Origin: a candidate division LCP-89 bacterium B3_LCP
GTDB lineage: Bacteria > Electryoneota > B3-LCP
DNA length: 64,000 bases
Assembly: GCA_005223185.1 (NCBI GenBank)
Contig: NJBN01000006.1
Span: 62,001-126,000 of the forward strand
Reading direction: 5' to 3'
Part shown: piece by piece, positions 1-9,055 of the stretch
Layout: every line of letters starts with the position of its first letter
How positions within the stretch are numbered: position 1 is the stretch's first letter
The notes under the pieces: model-generated
Told to the model about the DNA's origin: nothing
Database searches by the model: none
The model's input: only the letters and a program-made list of their open reading frames with translations
Program-made: the position numbers and the translations under genes

Positions 1-839
1 ATTTTCTTGGTATTGTGAGCTTCTGCCAGCGAGAAAGATCGATCCAGACCGATACGTAAATCCGCAAAAACAGCAGAACCGGATCTACGCAGTCGTAACT
101 GATCGACACTCAGAACGCCGTCAGTACCAAGCGTCAGAGTTGCTATTTTTTCAGCATATCCTTCGGGTACGCGATCTGCCAGAACGTCCACATTTCTTTT
201 TCCTAAACGAACGGCTAAGATCCCCACCCAGATTATCACCAATATGGCTGCCAATGCATCAGCCCAGATATATCCCAGAGACACTGCAGCCAAACCCAGC
301 AGAACAAAGCTGGAACTGATAATGTCAGAATAGAAGTGAAGGGCGTCCGCTTCAAGAGCCTGAGAACGGTGTTTTCTGGCGGTTTTAATTAAAGCGCGAT
401 ACCGGTACCAGTCAATTACAATAGCTGTTAGAACCACAGCAAAACTGTACACGTTCACCTGCGGCGGGCTCCCTGGATCACTGAACCGGTGAATCGCCTC
501 TTTTAAGATCCACAGGCATGTTATAATGAGTAGCAGAGATTCGAAGAGAGCTGATAGACTTTCGATTTTGCCGTGACCGTAATGGTGGGTCTTATCCGGG
601 GGGCGGTCAGCAGCACGTACAGCAAACATGGTAATTATGGAAGCGAACAGATCCAGACCGGAATGCGCAGCTTCGGAGATCAGAGCAAGCGATCCTGTCC
701 ATACACCCACAATTAGCTTGGCGCCGGTTAAAAAGAGAGCCGCCCCGACGGAAATCAGGGCGACCCGAAACTTTTCGACCGCAGCAAGTGTGTTCTTCTT
801 ATCGGTTCTGGTATCGATCACAAGAAGTTCTCTTCCCAT
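1..839 (-). CDS. Cation diffusion facilitator (CDF) family transporter, 3' end cut by window edge
   Basis: Inner-membrane divalent metal (Zn/Fe/Co/Mn class) cation/proton antiporter. Reading leftward, the translation shows the CDF motifs: EAAHSGLD in TM2, the HHYGHGKIESL loop after TM2, and ALHFYSDIISS in TM5, whose His and Asp residues are the usual metal ligands. A cytoplasmic C-terminal domain starts (VPEGYAEKIATLTLGTDGV) and runs off position 1. Two in-frame starts are possible: ATG at 839, or GTG at 821, which overlaps the stop of the upstream gene as GTGA with GGGAAGAG before it. Either way it is translationally coupled to the upstream acidic protein gene. Metal specificity cannot be read. 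Family call is secure; start uncertain. Confidence 0.88.
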   Translation of the reverse strand, partial: MGRELLVIDTRTDKKNTLAAVEKFRVALISVGAALFLTGAKLIVGVWTGSLALISEAAHSGLDLFASIITMFAVRAADRPPDKTHHYGHGKIESLSALFESLLLIITCLWILKEAIHRFSDPGSPPQVNVYSFAVVLTAIVIDWYRYRALIKTARKHRSQALEADALHFYSDIISSSFVLLGLAAVSLGYIWADALAAILVIIWVGILAVRLGKRNVDVLADRVPEGYAEKIATLTLGTDGVLSVDQLRLRRSGSAVFADLRIGLDRSFSLAEAHNTKK

Positions 840-1177
840 TCTGAATCTTCTAAGATCAATTCTTCACCATCAGTTTCATCCCCCATTGGCAGCGGATTTA
901 CGTACGATATCCAGTCCATAAAATCCTGCTTCCCTGAGAACTGATCTAAGAACTGATAAACTTCACACTCTTCGGCTTCGACAGTTTCACTGGCTTGTCT
1001 GCTGCCGCGGATCAGGTAGGAATCAACTTCACAGCCGTTTTCATCAGCCCAATCAGCTATCATCCTCTTCAGCGTCCACCAGTACATGCCAAAGTTCACA
1101 TAGGCTTCGGGGTTCAGCATCAACCCTTCGAAAATGACACTGAAGTCGAGTTGGGAATGATCGTCTAAGCTATTCAT
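818..1177 (-). CDS. Hypothetical small acidic protein
   Basis: I do not recognise this 119-residue protein. It is strongly acidic, rich in Glu, Asp, Trp and Tyr, has no signal peptide or membrane segment, and has no obvious metal-ligand cluster. Its stop codon overlaps the start of the CDF transporter, so the two are one operon and probably translationally coupled. A good sigma-70-like promoter lies 35 bases upstream of its ATG. It is likely a cytoplasmic protein; any link to metal handling is only inferred from the neighbour. Confidence 0.7.
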   Translation of the reverse strand: MNSLDDHSQLDFSVIFEGLMLNPEAYVNFGMYWWTLKRMIADWADENGCEVDSYLIRGSRQASETVEAEECEVYQFLDQFSGKQDFMDWISYVNPLPMGDETDGEELILEDSEWEENFL

Positions 1178-1211
1178 CGATGATGATTATGGGGTTTGGC
1201 TTTTTCCCCTT

Positions 1212-1240
1212 AATTTAATCATCAACCATATTCATGTCAA
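1212..1240 (-). promoter_or_regulatory. Sigma-70-like promoter of the acidic protein/CDF operon
   Basis: On the minus strand TTGACA (1235-1240), a 17-bp spacer, then TAAATT (1212-1217), 34 bases from the ATG at 1177. The -35 matches consensus fully and the -10 matches four of six. Spacing and placement make this a strong prediction. Confidence 0.65.
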
Positions 1241-1409
1241 GTAATTTTTTTCAGCAATATGGGTAAGGAGAGTACTGAATTATGAATTATGAAAAAAGGG
1301 GAGGTCGCACTCTGTAGGTTCAAGGGACTCCTATTGACAGAATGACATTTCTAACATCCGTAGGGTGTATCCGGTAGGCGCTATTACAGAGGAGAGTCGA
1401 CAGATGTAG

Positions 1410-1443
1410 AAAAAAGGCTAACCTCACGGTCAGCCTTTTTTTT
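1410..1443 (-). terminator. Intrinsic terminator of the pilus operon
   Basis: AAAAAGGCT and AGCCTTTTT arms flank a 12-base loop. T-runs stand on both sides, so it could work both ways; it lies about 23 bases after the pilC stop and fits as the end of the 13-gene pilus operon. Confidence 0.8.
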
Positions 1444-1466
1444 ATCATGCAATTATCTATTAGCAG

Positions 1467-2717
1467 TTACAACCCCGACCGCATAGCCATGCCAAGGTAG
1501 AAGATGGGCAGATAGAGCGCGATGATGATGACCAAAACCACAGAACCGATCAACACAATCAGGAGTGGTTCGATCAGAGAAGTCAGGCGGTCAACTATGG
1601 CGTCCAATTGCTTTTCATAAAATTCTGCCGCTTTATCCAGCAGGGCGTCAATTTCGCCGGTCTCTTCACCGGTGGCGGTTAGCTGTACCAAAGTCGGCGG
1701 AAACACCTGTGATTTCTTCATCGCTACGGAGATAGCAAAGCCGTCCTTTATCAGTACCTTCGATTCCCTAATGCCCTTTTCGATCACCTTGTTACCAACT
1801 ACCTTCTGGATCTGGGACAGGGAATCCAAGACCGGCACGCCAGCGCCCAATAGAACGCCGAACGTCTTGGAAAATTTGTTCATCACCGAATTGGTCAGAA
1901 GAGATCCGAAGACCGGGAAGCGGAGCTTAATGGAATCCATGATAAGTCCGCCCCTTTCAGTCATGGAGATCAACCAAATAACAACTATAAAAAGAAAGAC
2001 AATTCCTACGGTTAAAGGGAAATTATTCGATATGACCTTCGAAACCGCAATTAAGGTGCGGGTAGCAATGGGTAACTGCGCACCGAATTTCTCATAAACA
2101 TCCTGAAACAGCGGTACGATGTAAACTAAAAGCACGGTCAGGATCAGTATCAGGAAGCAAAGCGAAAAAACCGGATATGCCATTGCTGAGATCACCTTGC
2201 GGCGGGTTTCAGCGATAGATTCCAGGTAGTTGGAGAGATGCTCAAGCGTCACGTGAAGCGACCCTGAAATTTCACCAGCCCTCACCAAAGCGACGTATAG
2301 ATTAGAGAAGACACCGGGATGATTAGCCATAGAATCGGACAGAGCCATACCTTTTTTCAGATCATTCCCTACTTGAGCTAATACCTTGCGGAACTTCTTG
2401 TTCCTCTCTTCAAACATCAGATTAGCGATTGATTTTTCAATCGTTAGACCGGCGGAGAACATTGTGGCTAATTGCCTGGTAAAGAAAACCAGAATGCTCA
2501 AAGGTACGTGAGTGCGTAATTTAAAGAAGAATAGATTAATCTGTTCAGCGATAGTCAACCTTTCAGCCTGGAATTCTGATTTAACCTCACGAATGGAGAT
2601 GATTTCGGCGCCTTTGCGGCGGAGGCTCTCCATAGCTGCTTCAACGTTGGCAGCCCGGATATAATCCTCAAGCTTGTTGCCGGCGGTGTCTTTTATTACA
2701 TAGGCGAAATTAGGCAT
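1467..2717 (-). CDS. pilC: Type IV pilus/type II secretion inner-membrane platform protein PilC (GspF)
   Basis: Platform protein of the pilus assembly machine, sitting in the inner membrane above the PilB/PilT ATPases. At 416 residues it has the family length. It starts with the short N-domain (MPNFAYVIKDTAGNK) and then carries two T2SSF domains (about 75-200 and 280-405) with the usual three hydrophobic segments (about 181-203, 234-251 and 385-408). It is the last gene of the operon, 17 bases after pilB. GspF of a type II secretion system is the alternative reading; the neighbouring PilT and PilMNO favour pili. Confidence 0.93.
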   Translation of the reverse strand: MPNFAYVIKDTAGNKLEDYIRAANVEAAMESLRRKGAEIISIREVKSEFQAERLTIAEQINLFFFKLRTHVPLSILVFFTRQLATMFSAGLTIEKSIANLMFEERNKKFRKVLAQVGNDLKKGMALSDSMANHPGVFSNLYVALVRAGEISGSLHVTLEHLSNYLESIAETRRKVISAMAYPVFSLCFLILILTVLLVYIVPLFQDVYEKFGAQLPIATRTLIAVSKVISNNFPLTVGIVFLFIVVIWLISMTERGGLIMDSIKLRFPVFGSLLTNSVMNKFSKTFGVLLGAGVPVLDSLSQIQKVVGNKVIEKGIRESKVLIKDGFAISVAMKKSQVFPPTLVQLTATGEETGEIDALLDKAAEFYEKQLDAIVDRLTSLIEPLLIVLIGSVVLVIIIALYLPIFYLGMAMRSGL

Positions 2718-2734
2718 TCAGCACTCCCCTAAGC

Positions 2735-4501
2735 TTATACTTCTGTCACGGTGGAACGCAGAACTTCTTGAATAGTGGTGATTCCCTGTTCAATCTTCAT
2801 TATACCCGCTTCACGAAGTGAGACCATTCCTTGCTTTAGAGCCGCTTCTCGAATATCCTCCTGGTTGGCGTTATCGAAGACCAGTCGGCGGATATTCTGG
2901 CGCATTTCCAGCATCTCAAAGATACCGATCCTGCCATGATACCCAGTATCGCGACAATGGACACATCCTTTTCCACTAAAATACTTGATCGCTCTGCCCC
3001 GTTCGTTATTGAGTTCCAGAGCTTCCAATTGTTCATCTGTAGGTTCGTAAGGTTCTTTGCATTTCAAGCAGATACGCCGAACCAGGCGTTGAGCCATAAT
3101 CAGGTTCAAACACGATCCTACCAGGTAAGGGGGAACCCCAATATCAATTAAGCGGGTTATGGTTGAAGGTGCATCGTTGGCATGCAACGTGGTGAAAACG
3201 AGATGTCCTGTGAGGGAAAATTTTACTGCAATATCGGCAGTCTCTTCATCCCTGATCTCCCCGATAAGCAGCTTATCCGGGTCCTGGCGAAGGATGTGCC
3301 GTAGAGCAGTACTAAAGGTCAATCCGATATTTGGCTTTACCTGCACCTGGTTAACGCCATCCAGATGATACTCGACCGGATCCTCAACAGTAGTAATATT
3401 ATCATCCGGGCTCTTGATCTCTTTTAATGAAGCGTAGAGTGTGGTAGATTTACCTGAACCTGTCGGACCCGAAATGATCAACATACCATAAGGCTGTACA
3501 ATCCAACGGCGAAAGATCCTGAGCATTTCCGGCTCGAAACCTAACGTTTCCAGATTCATGGCAAAGCCGGTCTTATCCAACAGGCGAAGTACCGCTTTTT
3601 CGCCGTTGACCGCGGGTAGAATGCTGACCCGGACGTCAACCTCTTTGCCTGGGGCTCTTATGGTGAAACGACCATCCTGAGGAAGTCGTTTTTCGGCAAT
3701 GTTTAAGCGTGACAGGATTTTGATACGGGATATAATACCCGGATGAGCAGTTTTTGGCGGGGTCATGGCTTCCTGCAGAACCCCATCAATTCTATAACGT
3801 ACGGATACGTTATAGTCCTGCATTTCTATATGAATATCGGTGGAACGTTCTTTGATAGATTCAGCGAACATCATGTTGCACAGCTTGACGATGGGAGCAT
3901 CTTCGATGCCGGTTTCCACCTTGGACATATCGACCAAGCCCTCTTCATCTTCATCCGATTCAGTAAAAAACTGCAGGTCGCCGTATACTTCTGTGACCTC
4001 GTCTTCTTTGCGAATGCGAACGTAAAGCTGATCAATAGCGGCGATAATACCGTTCTTGGAAGCGAAGACAGTATCTATTTGACGTCCGGTGAGTTTCTGC
4101 AGTGAATCAACGGCGACGATATCATCAGGATCAGCCATGGCGACCTGAAGGGTGTTATCATCCGCACCAACCGGGATTAAGTTATGCTCCTTGGCAAACG
4201 GTTCGGGGACTAACCCAACAATAGATTCATGGGCGCTTAAAAGTTTCTCATTGGAAAGAAAAGGGATCCCCATCTGCCTGGAAAGTGCAAAAGCAATACT
4301 CTCTTCCACAATATACCCTAAGCCGACCATAATTCGGCCGAGTCTGCCCTTTTTCTCCTTCTGTTCAGCAAGGCTTTTTTCGAGTTGTTTATCGTTTATC
4401 AGCCCCTCATTTAGAAGAATCTCGCCGATCTTCTCGTATTGGGCTGTAGTGCTATCTTCAAACATGAGCCGTCTATCTTCTCTAAGCTGTGGCAGGCGCA
4501 C
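2735..4501 (-). CDS. pilB: Type IV pilus extension ATPase PilB (GspE)
   Basis: Hexameric cytoplasmic ATPase that powers pilus extension. It has an N-terminal MshEN-type domain (about 20-165), Walker A GPTGSGKST (345-353), a Walker B-like LLIGEIRDEE (411-420), His-box TLHANDA, and the zinc-binding Cys pairs C478/C481 and C513/C516 typical of PilB/GspE. The long frame starts with GTG at 4501, four bases after the SLBB gene stop. The in-frame ATG at 4465 (MFEDSTTAQ) has AGAGAAG upstream and gives an N-terminus more like the family, so it may be the true start. It sits directly before pilC. Confidence 0.94.
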   Translation of the reverse strand: MRLPQLREDRRLMFEDSTTAQYEKIGEILLNEGLINDKQLEKSLAEQKEKKGRLGRIMVGLGYIVEESIAFALSRQMGIPFLSNEKLLSAHESIVGLVPEPFAKEHNLIPVGADDNTLQVAMADPDDIVAVDSLQKLTGRQIDTVFASKNGIIAAIDQLYVRIRKEDEVTEVYGDLQFFTESDEDEEGLVDMSKVETGIEDAPIVKLCNMMFAESIKERSTDIHIEMQDYNVSVRYRIDGVLQEAMTPPKTAHPGIISRIKILSRLNIAEKRLPQDGRFTIRAPGKEVDVRVSILPAVNGEKAVLRLLDKTGFAMNLETLGFEPEMLRIFRRWIVQPYGMLIISGPTGSGKSTTLYASLKEIKSPDDNITTVEDPVEYHLDGVNQVQVKPNIGLTFSTALRHILRQDPDKLLIGEIRDEETADIAVKFSLTGHLVFTTLHANDAPSTITRLIDIGVPPYLVGSCLNLIMAQRLVRRICLKCKEPYEPTDEQLEALELNNERGRAIKYFSGKGCVHCRDTGYHGRIGIFEMLEMRQNIRRLVFDNANQEDIREAALKQGMVSLREAGIMKIEQGITTIQEVLRSTVTEV

Positions 4502-4505
4502 ACAT

Positions 4506-6299
4506 CTACTTCGTCGCCTGTGTAATTACCAGATATATAGTTGCCGATTGTGTGAGGATCAAGAGAACGTCCTTGACGACATCCCATGTGTTTACATAGG
4601 GTTTTTCAGGTACAAATACCGTGTCGCCTTCTTCAATTAAAGTTTTACCGGGTTTTAGCCATTTGCCTGAATTCGCCTTTATAACACGAACCTTGCCCTT
4701 TCGTGCATTCCAGGCATAACCGCCAGCTCTATTTACGTAATATTTGCTGGATTCCCCGGATATGTAAGAGATAAAACCGGGGTGATTAACCTGACCAATT
4801 ACTTTCACTGACCTCGATACGGGTGGAACGTAGAGTAGATCTCCATTTCGCAGGAAGATGTTCTGCGTAGAATCACCTTCGAGGAACAAAGCATAAAGAT
4901 CAGCAGCCACCTGCCCTTGCAGTTCACGGGTTTTCAAAAGGAAATACTGATATTCCAACGGGGTCATATCCCGAACCTGAGTCAGCAGCAGCCGTTCAAA
5001 TTCCGGATCATCCTCGTCGAAACCTGTATCTCTTGTCAGTACAGCTTCAGTAAGGCTGGCTCTGGGTGTAAAACCACCGGCTTTCATGACCACATCCAGC
5101 AGGGTAGTACTATCTTCCGTAATGGGATAGAACCCGGGCTTTAAGAATTCACCGCGCAGTTCGACCTGGTGAACCAGGTGATAGTTCTGCTTCTGTCTCA
5201 CAAATATGCGGTCGTCCGGCTCAAGCTGAAAGCCTTTAACCCTAAGATCATTAAGGTTGACAAAGATCGTATTATATTCACTGGTTTCACCGGTAAAGCG
5301 GGTGATTTCAACAGAATCTAACCGAGCTAGATCAGCAAGTCCCCCTGCTAAAGCGAGGGCACGCTCGATATTATCGCCTTCCACGAATTCCACCAGACAC
5401 TGCTGATTTACGGCTCCAAAGACACCCAGTACACCTGACCTGGGGTTTAAAGGCGGAATCAGAAGAAAATCACCATCCGAAACGTAGGGATTCCCTTCAG
5501 GAAGACCCGCCCTTAAGAAGAGCAACAGATCGACATTCTCCCTGCTGCCGTCCCGGTGAATCAGCTGCAAGCGCCGCGTGGAATAGGGGGGCAGTTTCAG
5601 ATCTTGAGCTTCTTCTCCCCTTCTCTCGATAACCAGCTCCGCTTCAATTGGCGCCGACTCCTCGAGAATCCTTTCCGGGTTGAGGAAACCGCCAGCTTGT
5701 TCCAGCAAAGCAGCGACTCTATCTGCTGCTGTTAATTCGTAGGTTCCGGGAGCAGGCACCATTCCACCAACAGAAGCTTTGAAGGAGCGCAATTCGATTA
5801 GCGATACTTCGATAACTCCGCTACGATACCGCTTCTCTGCTGCAGATAAGATCTCTTCTCTTAATTCTTTGAAAGAACGGTTTCTGGTATCAAATACGCC
5901 CAGAGAACTTATTCTGATCAAACCATCAGCAGAAATCCGCGCTAAAAGTTGATCTTCAATATCACCAAGCACGTAAACCGCCAAGAGGTCTCCGGGGCCC
6001 AGGCGATAGCTTTCAGGATCGATAGGTCCTTCAAGAGGCTGTCCTTCTCTGGGTATGCTTTCACGCAGCTTATCATCCAACGGGCCTTCCATTGGCGTTA
6101 CGTTTCTCGCCGATGAGGACTCTAATGGGCTGAATAAGTCCCTAGATTTTTGTTGCGCGAAAACTGAACCGTGCCCGGTATATAAATTACAAGTGAAAAT
6201 CCCCTGCAGCGCAGCGCCGATTAGGGGATGAATCACCAGACAAGCTAAGATGATCCCTAAAAACCACCCTGCCCGCTGAAATCGGTTAATCCCTGTCAT
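4506..6299 (-). CDS. SLBB-domain polysaccharide export protein (Wza-like) inside the pilus operon
   Basis: Secreted or outer-membrane protein of the polysaccharide export family. After an N-terminal hydrophobic segment (about 10-30) comes a poly-export domain (YRLGPGDLLAVYVLGD, about 98-113). Several SLBB-type blocks follow (GGMVPAPGTYEL, VFGAVNQQCLVEF, VELRGEFLKPGFYPI, KVIGQVNHPGFISY). A C-terminal hydrophobic stretch (VVKDVLLILTQSATIYLVI) could be the membrane-crossing helix of a Wza-like protein. At 597 residues it is longer than E. coli Wza. It lies between pilQ and pilB, which is not the usual pil gene order; a role in coupling exopolysaccharide to pili is inference. Confidence 0.85.
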   Translation of the reverse strand: MTGINRFQRAGWFLGIILACLVIHPLIGAALQGIFTCNLYTGHGSVFAQQKSRDLFSPLESSSARNVTPMEGPLDDKLRESIPREGQPLEGPIDPESYRLGPGDLLAVYVLGDIEDQLLARISADGLIRISSLGVFDTRNRSFKELREEILSAAEKRYRSGVIEVSLIELRSFKASVGGMVPAPGTYELTAADRVAALLEQAGGFLNPERILEESAPIEAELVIERRGEEAQDLKLPPYSTRRLQLIHRDGSRENVDLLLFLRAGLPEGNPYVSDGDFLLIPPLNPRSGVLGVFGAVNQQCLVEFVEGDNIERALALAGGLADLARLDSVEITRFTGETSEYNTIFVNLNDLRVKGFQLEPDDRIFVRQKQNYHLVHQVELRGEFLKPGFYPITEDSTTLLDVVMKAGGFTPRASLTEAVLTRDTGFDEDDPEFERLLLTQVRDMTPLEYQYFLLKTRELQGQVAADLYALFLEGDSTQNIFLRNGDLLYVPPVSRSVKVIGQVNHPGFISYISGESSKYYVNRAGGYAWNARKGKVRVIKANSGKWLKPGKTLIEEGDTVFVPEKPYVNTWDVVKDVLLILTQSATIYLVITQATK

Positions 6300-6375
6300 G
6301 CCACTTATTCTTGAATGCTCCTTCCCTTTCTATATACTTACATAAAGGAGAGCGTTTCGGTTCCGGGCTGGCGGA

Positions 6376-7812
6376 TCATTGCTCTTCTGGATTTTCCTCT
6401 TCTATGAGAACTAATTTCGGTGTAGTGCGTCCTTCCTCTTCAGTTTCCTGCGCCCTACCTGATAGTAATCTCTCTTGAGTCTCTTTGATGATATCAGGCA
6501 TTTCGTTGTGTGGATCATCCGCTGAGATAATTCTTGGTGTAACTTGAATGATAAGATCAGTCTTCTTAATATACTCAGATTTGTGCCTGAAAAGAGCACC
6601 GATCAGTGGTATATCTCCTAAGAATGGAAATTTATGCTGTGTGATCTTCCTATCAATGCCAAGTAAGCCGGCTATAATTATGGATTGACCGTCTTTTACG
6701 CGGATAGTTGTGGTGGACCTCCTCCTCACGACCCAGGGGATATTACTTTCCGGTCCGATCAACTGGAATACGGACGATACTTCCGGCGTTATTTCCGTGG
6801 TTATATATCCATCTGTATTAACATTGGGCTTAATAAGCAACTTAATGCCGACTTCTTCCTTCTGCACCTGCACCTGTCCGCCGACTCCACCCGCAGTAAG
6901 TATGTACGGGATAACGTCAATCACTTCGAGGGAGGCGGTGCGGTTGTTCATGGTGGCTAATTTGGAATTTGTCAGAATTTCAGCCCGGTTATTTTTAAGA
7001 AGCCAGTCCAGCACAACCTGGAAGATTGCAGGCTGCCGCGCCATATATCCGGCATCTAAAAATCCATCAACGGGGTAAAAGTTCAACTCATCGGGAAACT
7101 CCTTATAGCGTGTGGCTTCCGGCACCAGGGTGGGAGCGCCCCACTGATCCACCCCCGCTTCGCTGACCAACAAACTCAATTCGGAAAGCTTGCCCCAGTC
7201 GATACCCAATTGTTCCTCATCTTCGACTGCGACCTCGATCAACTGAGCTTCCAGCATAATCTGAAGGGCTGGCTTATCTATATCTTTTATAACTTTGTTG
7301 ATTTCATCTATGACCTTGGGGCTGGTGATGAGCAGCAATTTGTTGCCAGATACGTCCACCTGGATTTGAGCATTGAAATCCGCCAGGAGTTCCTTGACTT
7401 CGGTCGCCACTGCATATTGAAGTTCAATGACATAGGACGCCAGGCCGACTTCCTCTTTTAGTTTTTTGGCAGAAGCAACTAAGAAGGAATTCCCCAGTAT
7501 TTCGTAGGAAAGACCCGCAGCTCGAACGACCAAATTCATGGCTTGTTCTATCGGCGTGTTTTTCAGGTGTACGGAGACTCTCTCTTCCTTGTTCACTCCG
7601 GGTCCGGTGACGATGTTATAGCCACTTTCTGCAGCTAACACTGCCAATATTGACGGTAGAAAGGCATCTTCAGCGTCAATTGTGACTAACTTTTGCAAGT
7701 TAGGGTCAGTCTCAGACGTAGCGGATTGTCCTTCAGTCTCAAGATCCTGTGCGAAAGCCAGACAGGTTGTTAGAGTAAAGATAACTACGAAGATCGCAAT
7801 CATTCGATGCAT
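6376..7812 (-). CDS. pilQ: Outer-membrane secretin PilQ (GspD family)
   Basis: Forms the outer-membrane gate for the pilus. A signal peptide (MHRMIAIFVVIFTLTTCLAFAQ) is followed by an STN-like domain (DAEDAFLPSILAVLAAESGYNI), one N1-type repeat (about 125-185), and the secretin core with the conserved VPxLGDIPLIGxLF signature present as FPFLGDIPLIGALFRHK. About 478 residues is short for PilQ: AMIN domains and extra N-repeats are missing. ATG at 7812 is chosen because GGGAG lies just upstream; the frame is open to an ATG at 7836 with no ribosome site. PilP/PilO-like genes precede it. GspD is the alternative family name. Confidence 0.92.
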   Translation of the reverse strand: MHRMIAIFVVIFTLTTCLAFAQDLETEGQSATSETDPNLQKLVTIDAEDAFLPSILAVLAAESGYNIVTGPGVNKEERVSVHLKNTPIEQAMNLVVRAAGLSYEILGNSFLVASAKKLKEEVGLASYVIELQYAVATEVKELLADFNAQIQVDVSGNKLLLITSPKVIDEINKVIKDIDKPALQIMLEAQLIEVAVEDEEQLGIDWGKLSELSLLVSEAGVDQWGAPTLVPEATRYKEFPDELNFYPVDGFLDAGYMARQPAIFQVVLDWLLKNNRAEILTNSKLATMNNRTASLEVIDVIPYILTAGGVGGQVQVQKEEVGIKLLIKPNVNTDGYITTEITPEVSSVFQLIGPESNIPWVVRRRSTTTIRVKDGQSIIIAGLLGIDRKITQHKFPFLGDIPLIGALFRHKSEYIKKTDLIIQVTPRIISADDPHNEMPDIIKETQERLLSGRAQETEEEGRTTPKLVLIEEENPEEQ

Positions 7813-7874
7813 TATTTTCTCCCAGGCATTAGTCATTTCGCTGTTGCGGAATGAAGAATGTTGCTTTAAATGCT

Positions 7875-8459
7875 TTAATAATTTCCACGATTTATAGTTG
7901 TATCAGGTTTTTCTATGGTGATAATACCTTCGCTTAGAAGTTTCTCTCTCTCTAAAGTTTCTGGAGCTTTCTGAGTTATTAAGTTCAGTGTTTCTCCAAA
8001 ACCTCTAAGCTTAGCGCGCCCTTTACCGATCTCAACAATTTCGTATCCGTCAATGACGTCGCCAACGCGCAGGATTCTGGATTTCCCGTGATACTTGATA
8101 ACTGCGGCCGGTTCTTCGGCTATTACTGTGCATGACAAGCGCATGATATTCTGGGATTCTAACGATTCGGTGAAGCCTAAATTTGCTAAGAAACGCCTTC
8201 CCTGAACGACTTGTGTCAAGTCCAAAGGATCTTGCTCTATGGTGAAGGAATAATCCAGCCTGTTGCGCAGGTTGGTCTCCAAGTCTTCGACTGTTTGACG
8301 AAGTTGGGGATCTTCAGAACCCAGAGTTTCCTGCTTCATCGCTTCTTTATATTCACGCACCTGGCGTCCCATACGGTAGGCATTGTACCCCACATATCCA
8401 GCAATGATGAGGAGCAGAATAATCATAACACTCCATAACAACCGTTCCCGTTCTTTCAT
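7875..8459 (-). CDS. PilP/GspC-like inner-membrane periplasmic protein
   Basis: Position between pilO and pilQ is that of PilP, the lipoprotein linking the PilNO complex to the secretin. This 194-residue protein has an N-terminal membrane anchor (about 8-26) in place of a lipobox and a C-terminal beta-rich segment (GKSRILRVGDVIDGYEIVEI...GRAKLRGFGETLNL). That segment looks like the homology region shared by PilP and GspC. It is therefore better described as GspC/PilP-like. Start ATG 8459 follows pilO by 13 bases. Confidence 0.75.
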   Translation of the reverse strand: MKERERLLWSVMIILLLIIAGYVGYNAYRMGRQVREYKEAMKQETLGSEDPQLRQTVEDLETNLRNRLDYSFTIEQDPLDLTQVVQGRRFLANLGFTESLESQNIMRLSCTVIAEEPAAVIKYHGKSRILRVGDVIDGYEIVEIGKGRAKLRGFGETLNLITQKAPETLEREKLLSEGIITIEKPDTTINRGNY

Positions 8460-8472
8460 GAATACTCCAGGC

Positions 8473-9027
8473 TTACATCCTCTTTATTAATGTGAGGGTC
8501 GATATCTGCATTTCGAAAATGTGGTCTTCAGGATCACGAAAATCTCTAGTGGCAGTTGCCTGCCGAAATCCGTTATCTACAGCGAAAGACTCAAGCGTAA
8601 TTAACCTCTCAGATTTTTCCAGCAGTGCAACCAACTTCCCGAATTCATAGTAGGTACATTCGATGGTCATGAAATAGGGAGTTTTTATGTAATCAACCTG
8701 TGCCCTTCGTTTTTTGGGTTCCAGGACAATCAGCTTGATTTCCAAATCCTGAAGCATGTTTGTTACGAAATTCAGGAAAGGCATAGAAGCGTCTTCAGCC
8801 AGAGAATCCTTCGTCGATAAAGCCAGATTCCGTTCAATGAGCCTGGCCACTAAATCCATTTCCTGAGCTAATATCTCAGCAGATATCAATTCTTCATTCT
8901 TGATATTAATCTCCCGATCAAGGTTGGCAATATCTTGCGGGTACTTGGGGAATAAGAAATTATGGTACAGCCAGAATCCACCGCCAAACACAACTGCAAT
9001 TAAAACTAAGATGAGTACTTTTCGCAT
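8473..9027 (-). CDS. pilO: Type IV pilus alignment protein PilO
   Basis: Bitopic inner-membrane protein that pairs with PilN to form the periplasmic alignment ring. 184 residues: short cytoplasmic tail, one TM helix (about 4-25), a coiled-coil stretch (about 35-70), then a ferredoxin-like periplasmic domain ending in IFEMQISTLTLIKRM. Order PilM-N-O-P-Q is conserved around it. Sequence conservation of PilO is low, so the call leans on topology and order. Confidence 0.85.
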   Translation of the reverse strand: MRKVLILVLIAVVFGGGFWLYHNFLFPKYPQDIANLDREINIKNEELISAEILAQEMDLVARLIERNLALSTKDSLAEDASMPFLNFVTNMLQDLEIKLIVLEPKKRRAQVDYIKTPYFMTIECTYYEFGKLVALLEKSERLITLESFAVDNGFRQATATRDFRDPEDHIFEMQISTLTLIKRM

Positions 9028-9055
9028 AAAATCCTCACTTAAAATCAGAAAGCTG

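Noticed and set aside
628-921. Plus-strand frame over the CDF and acidic protein genes
   Set aside because: Antisense to a recognisable CDF transporter.
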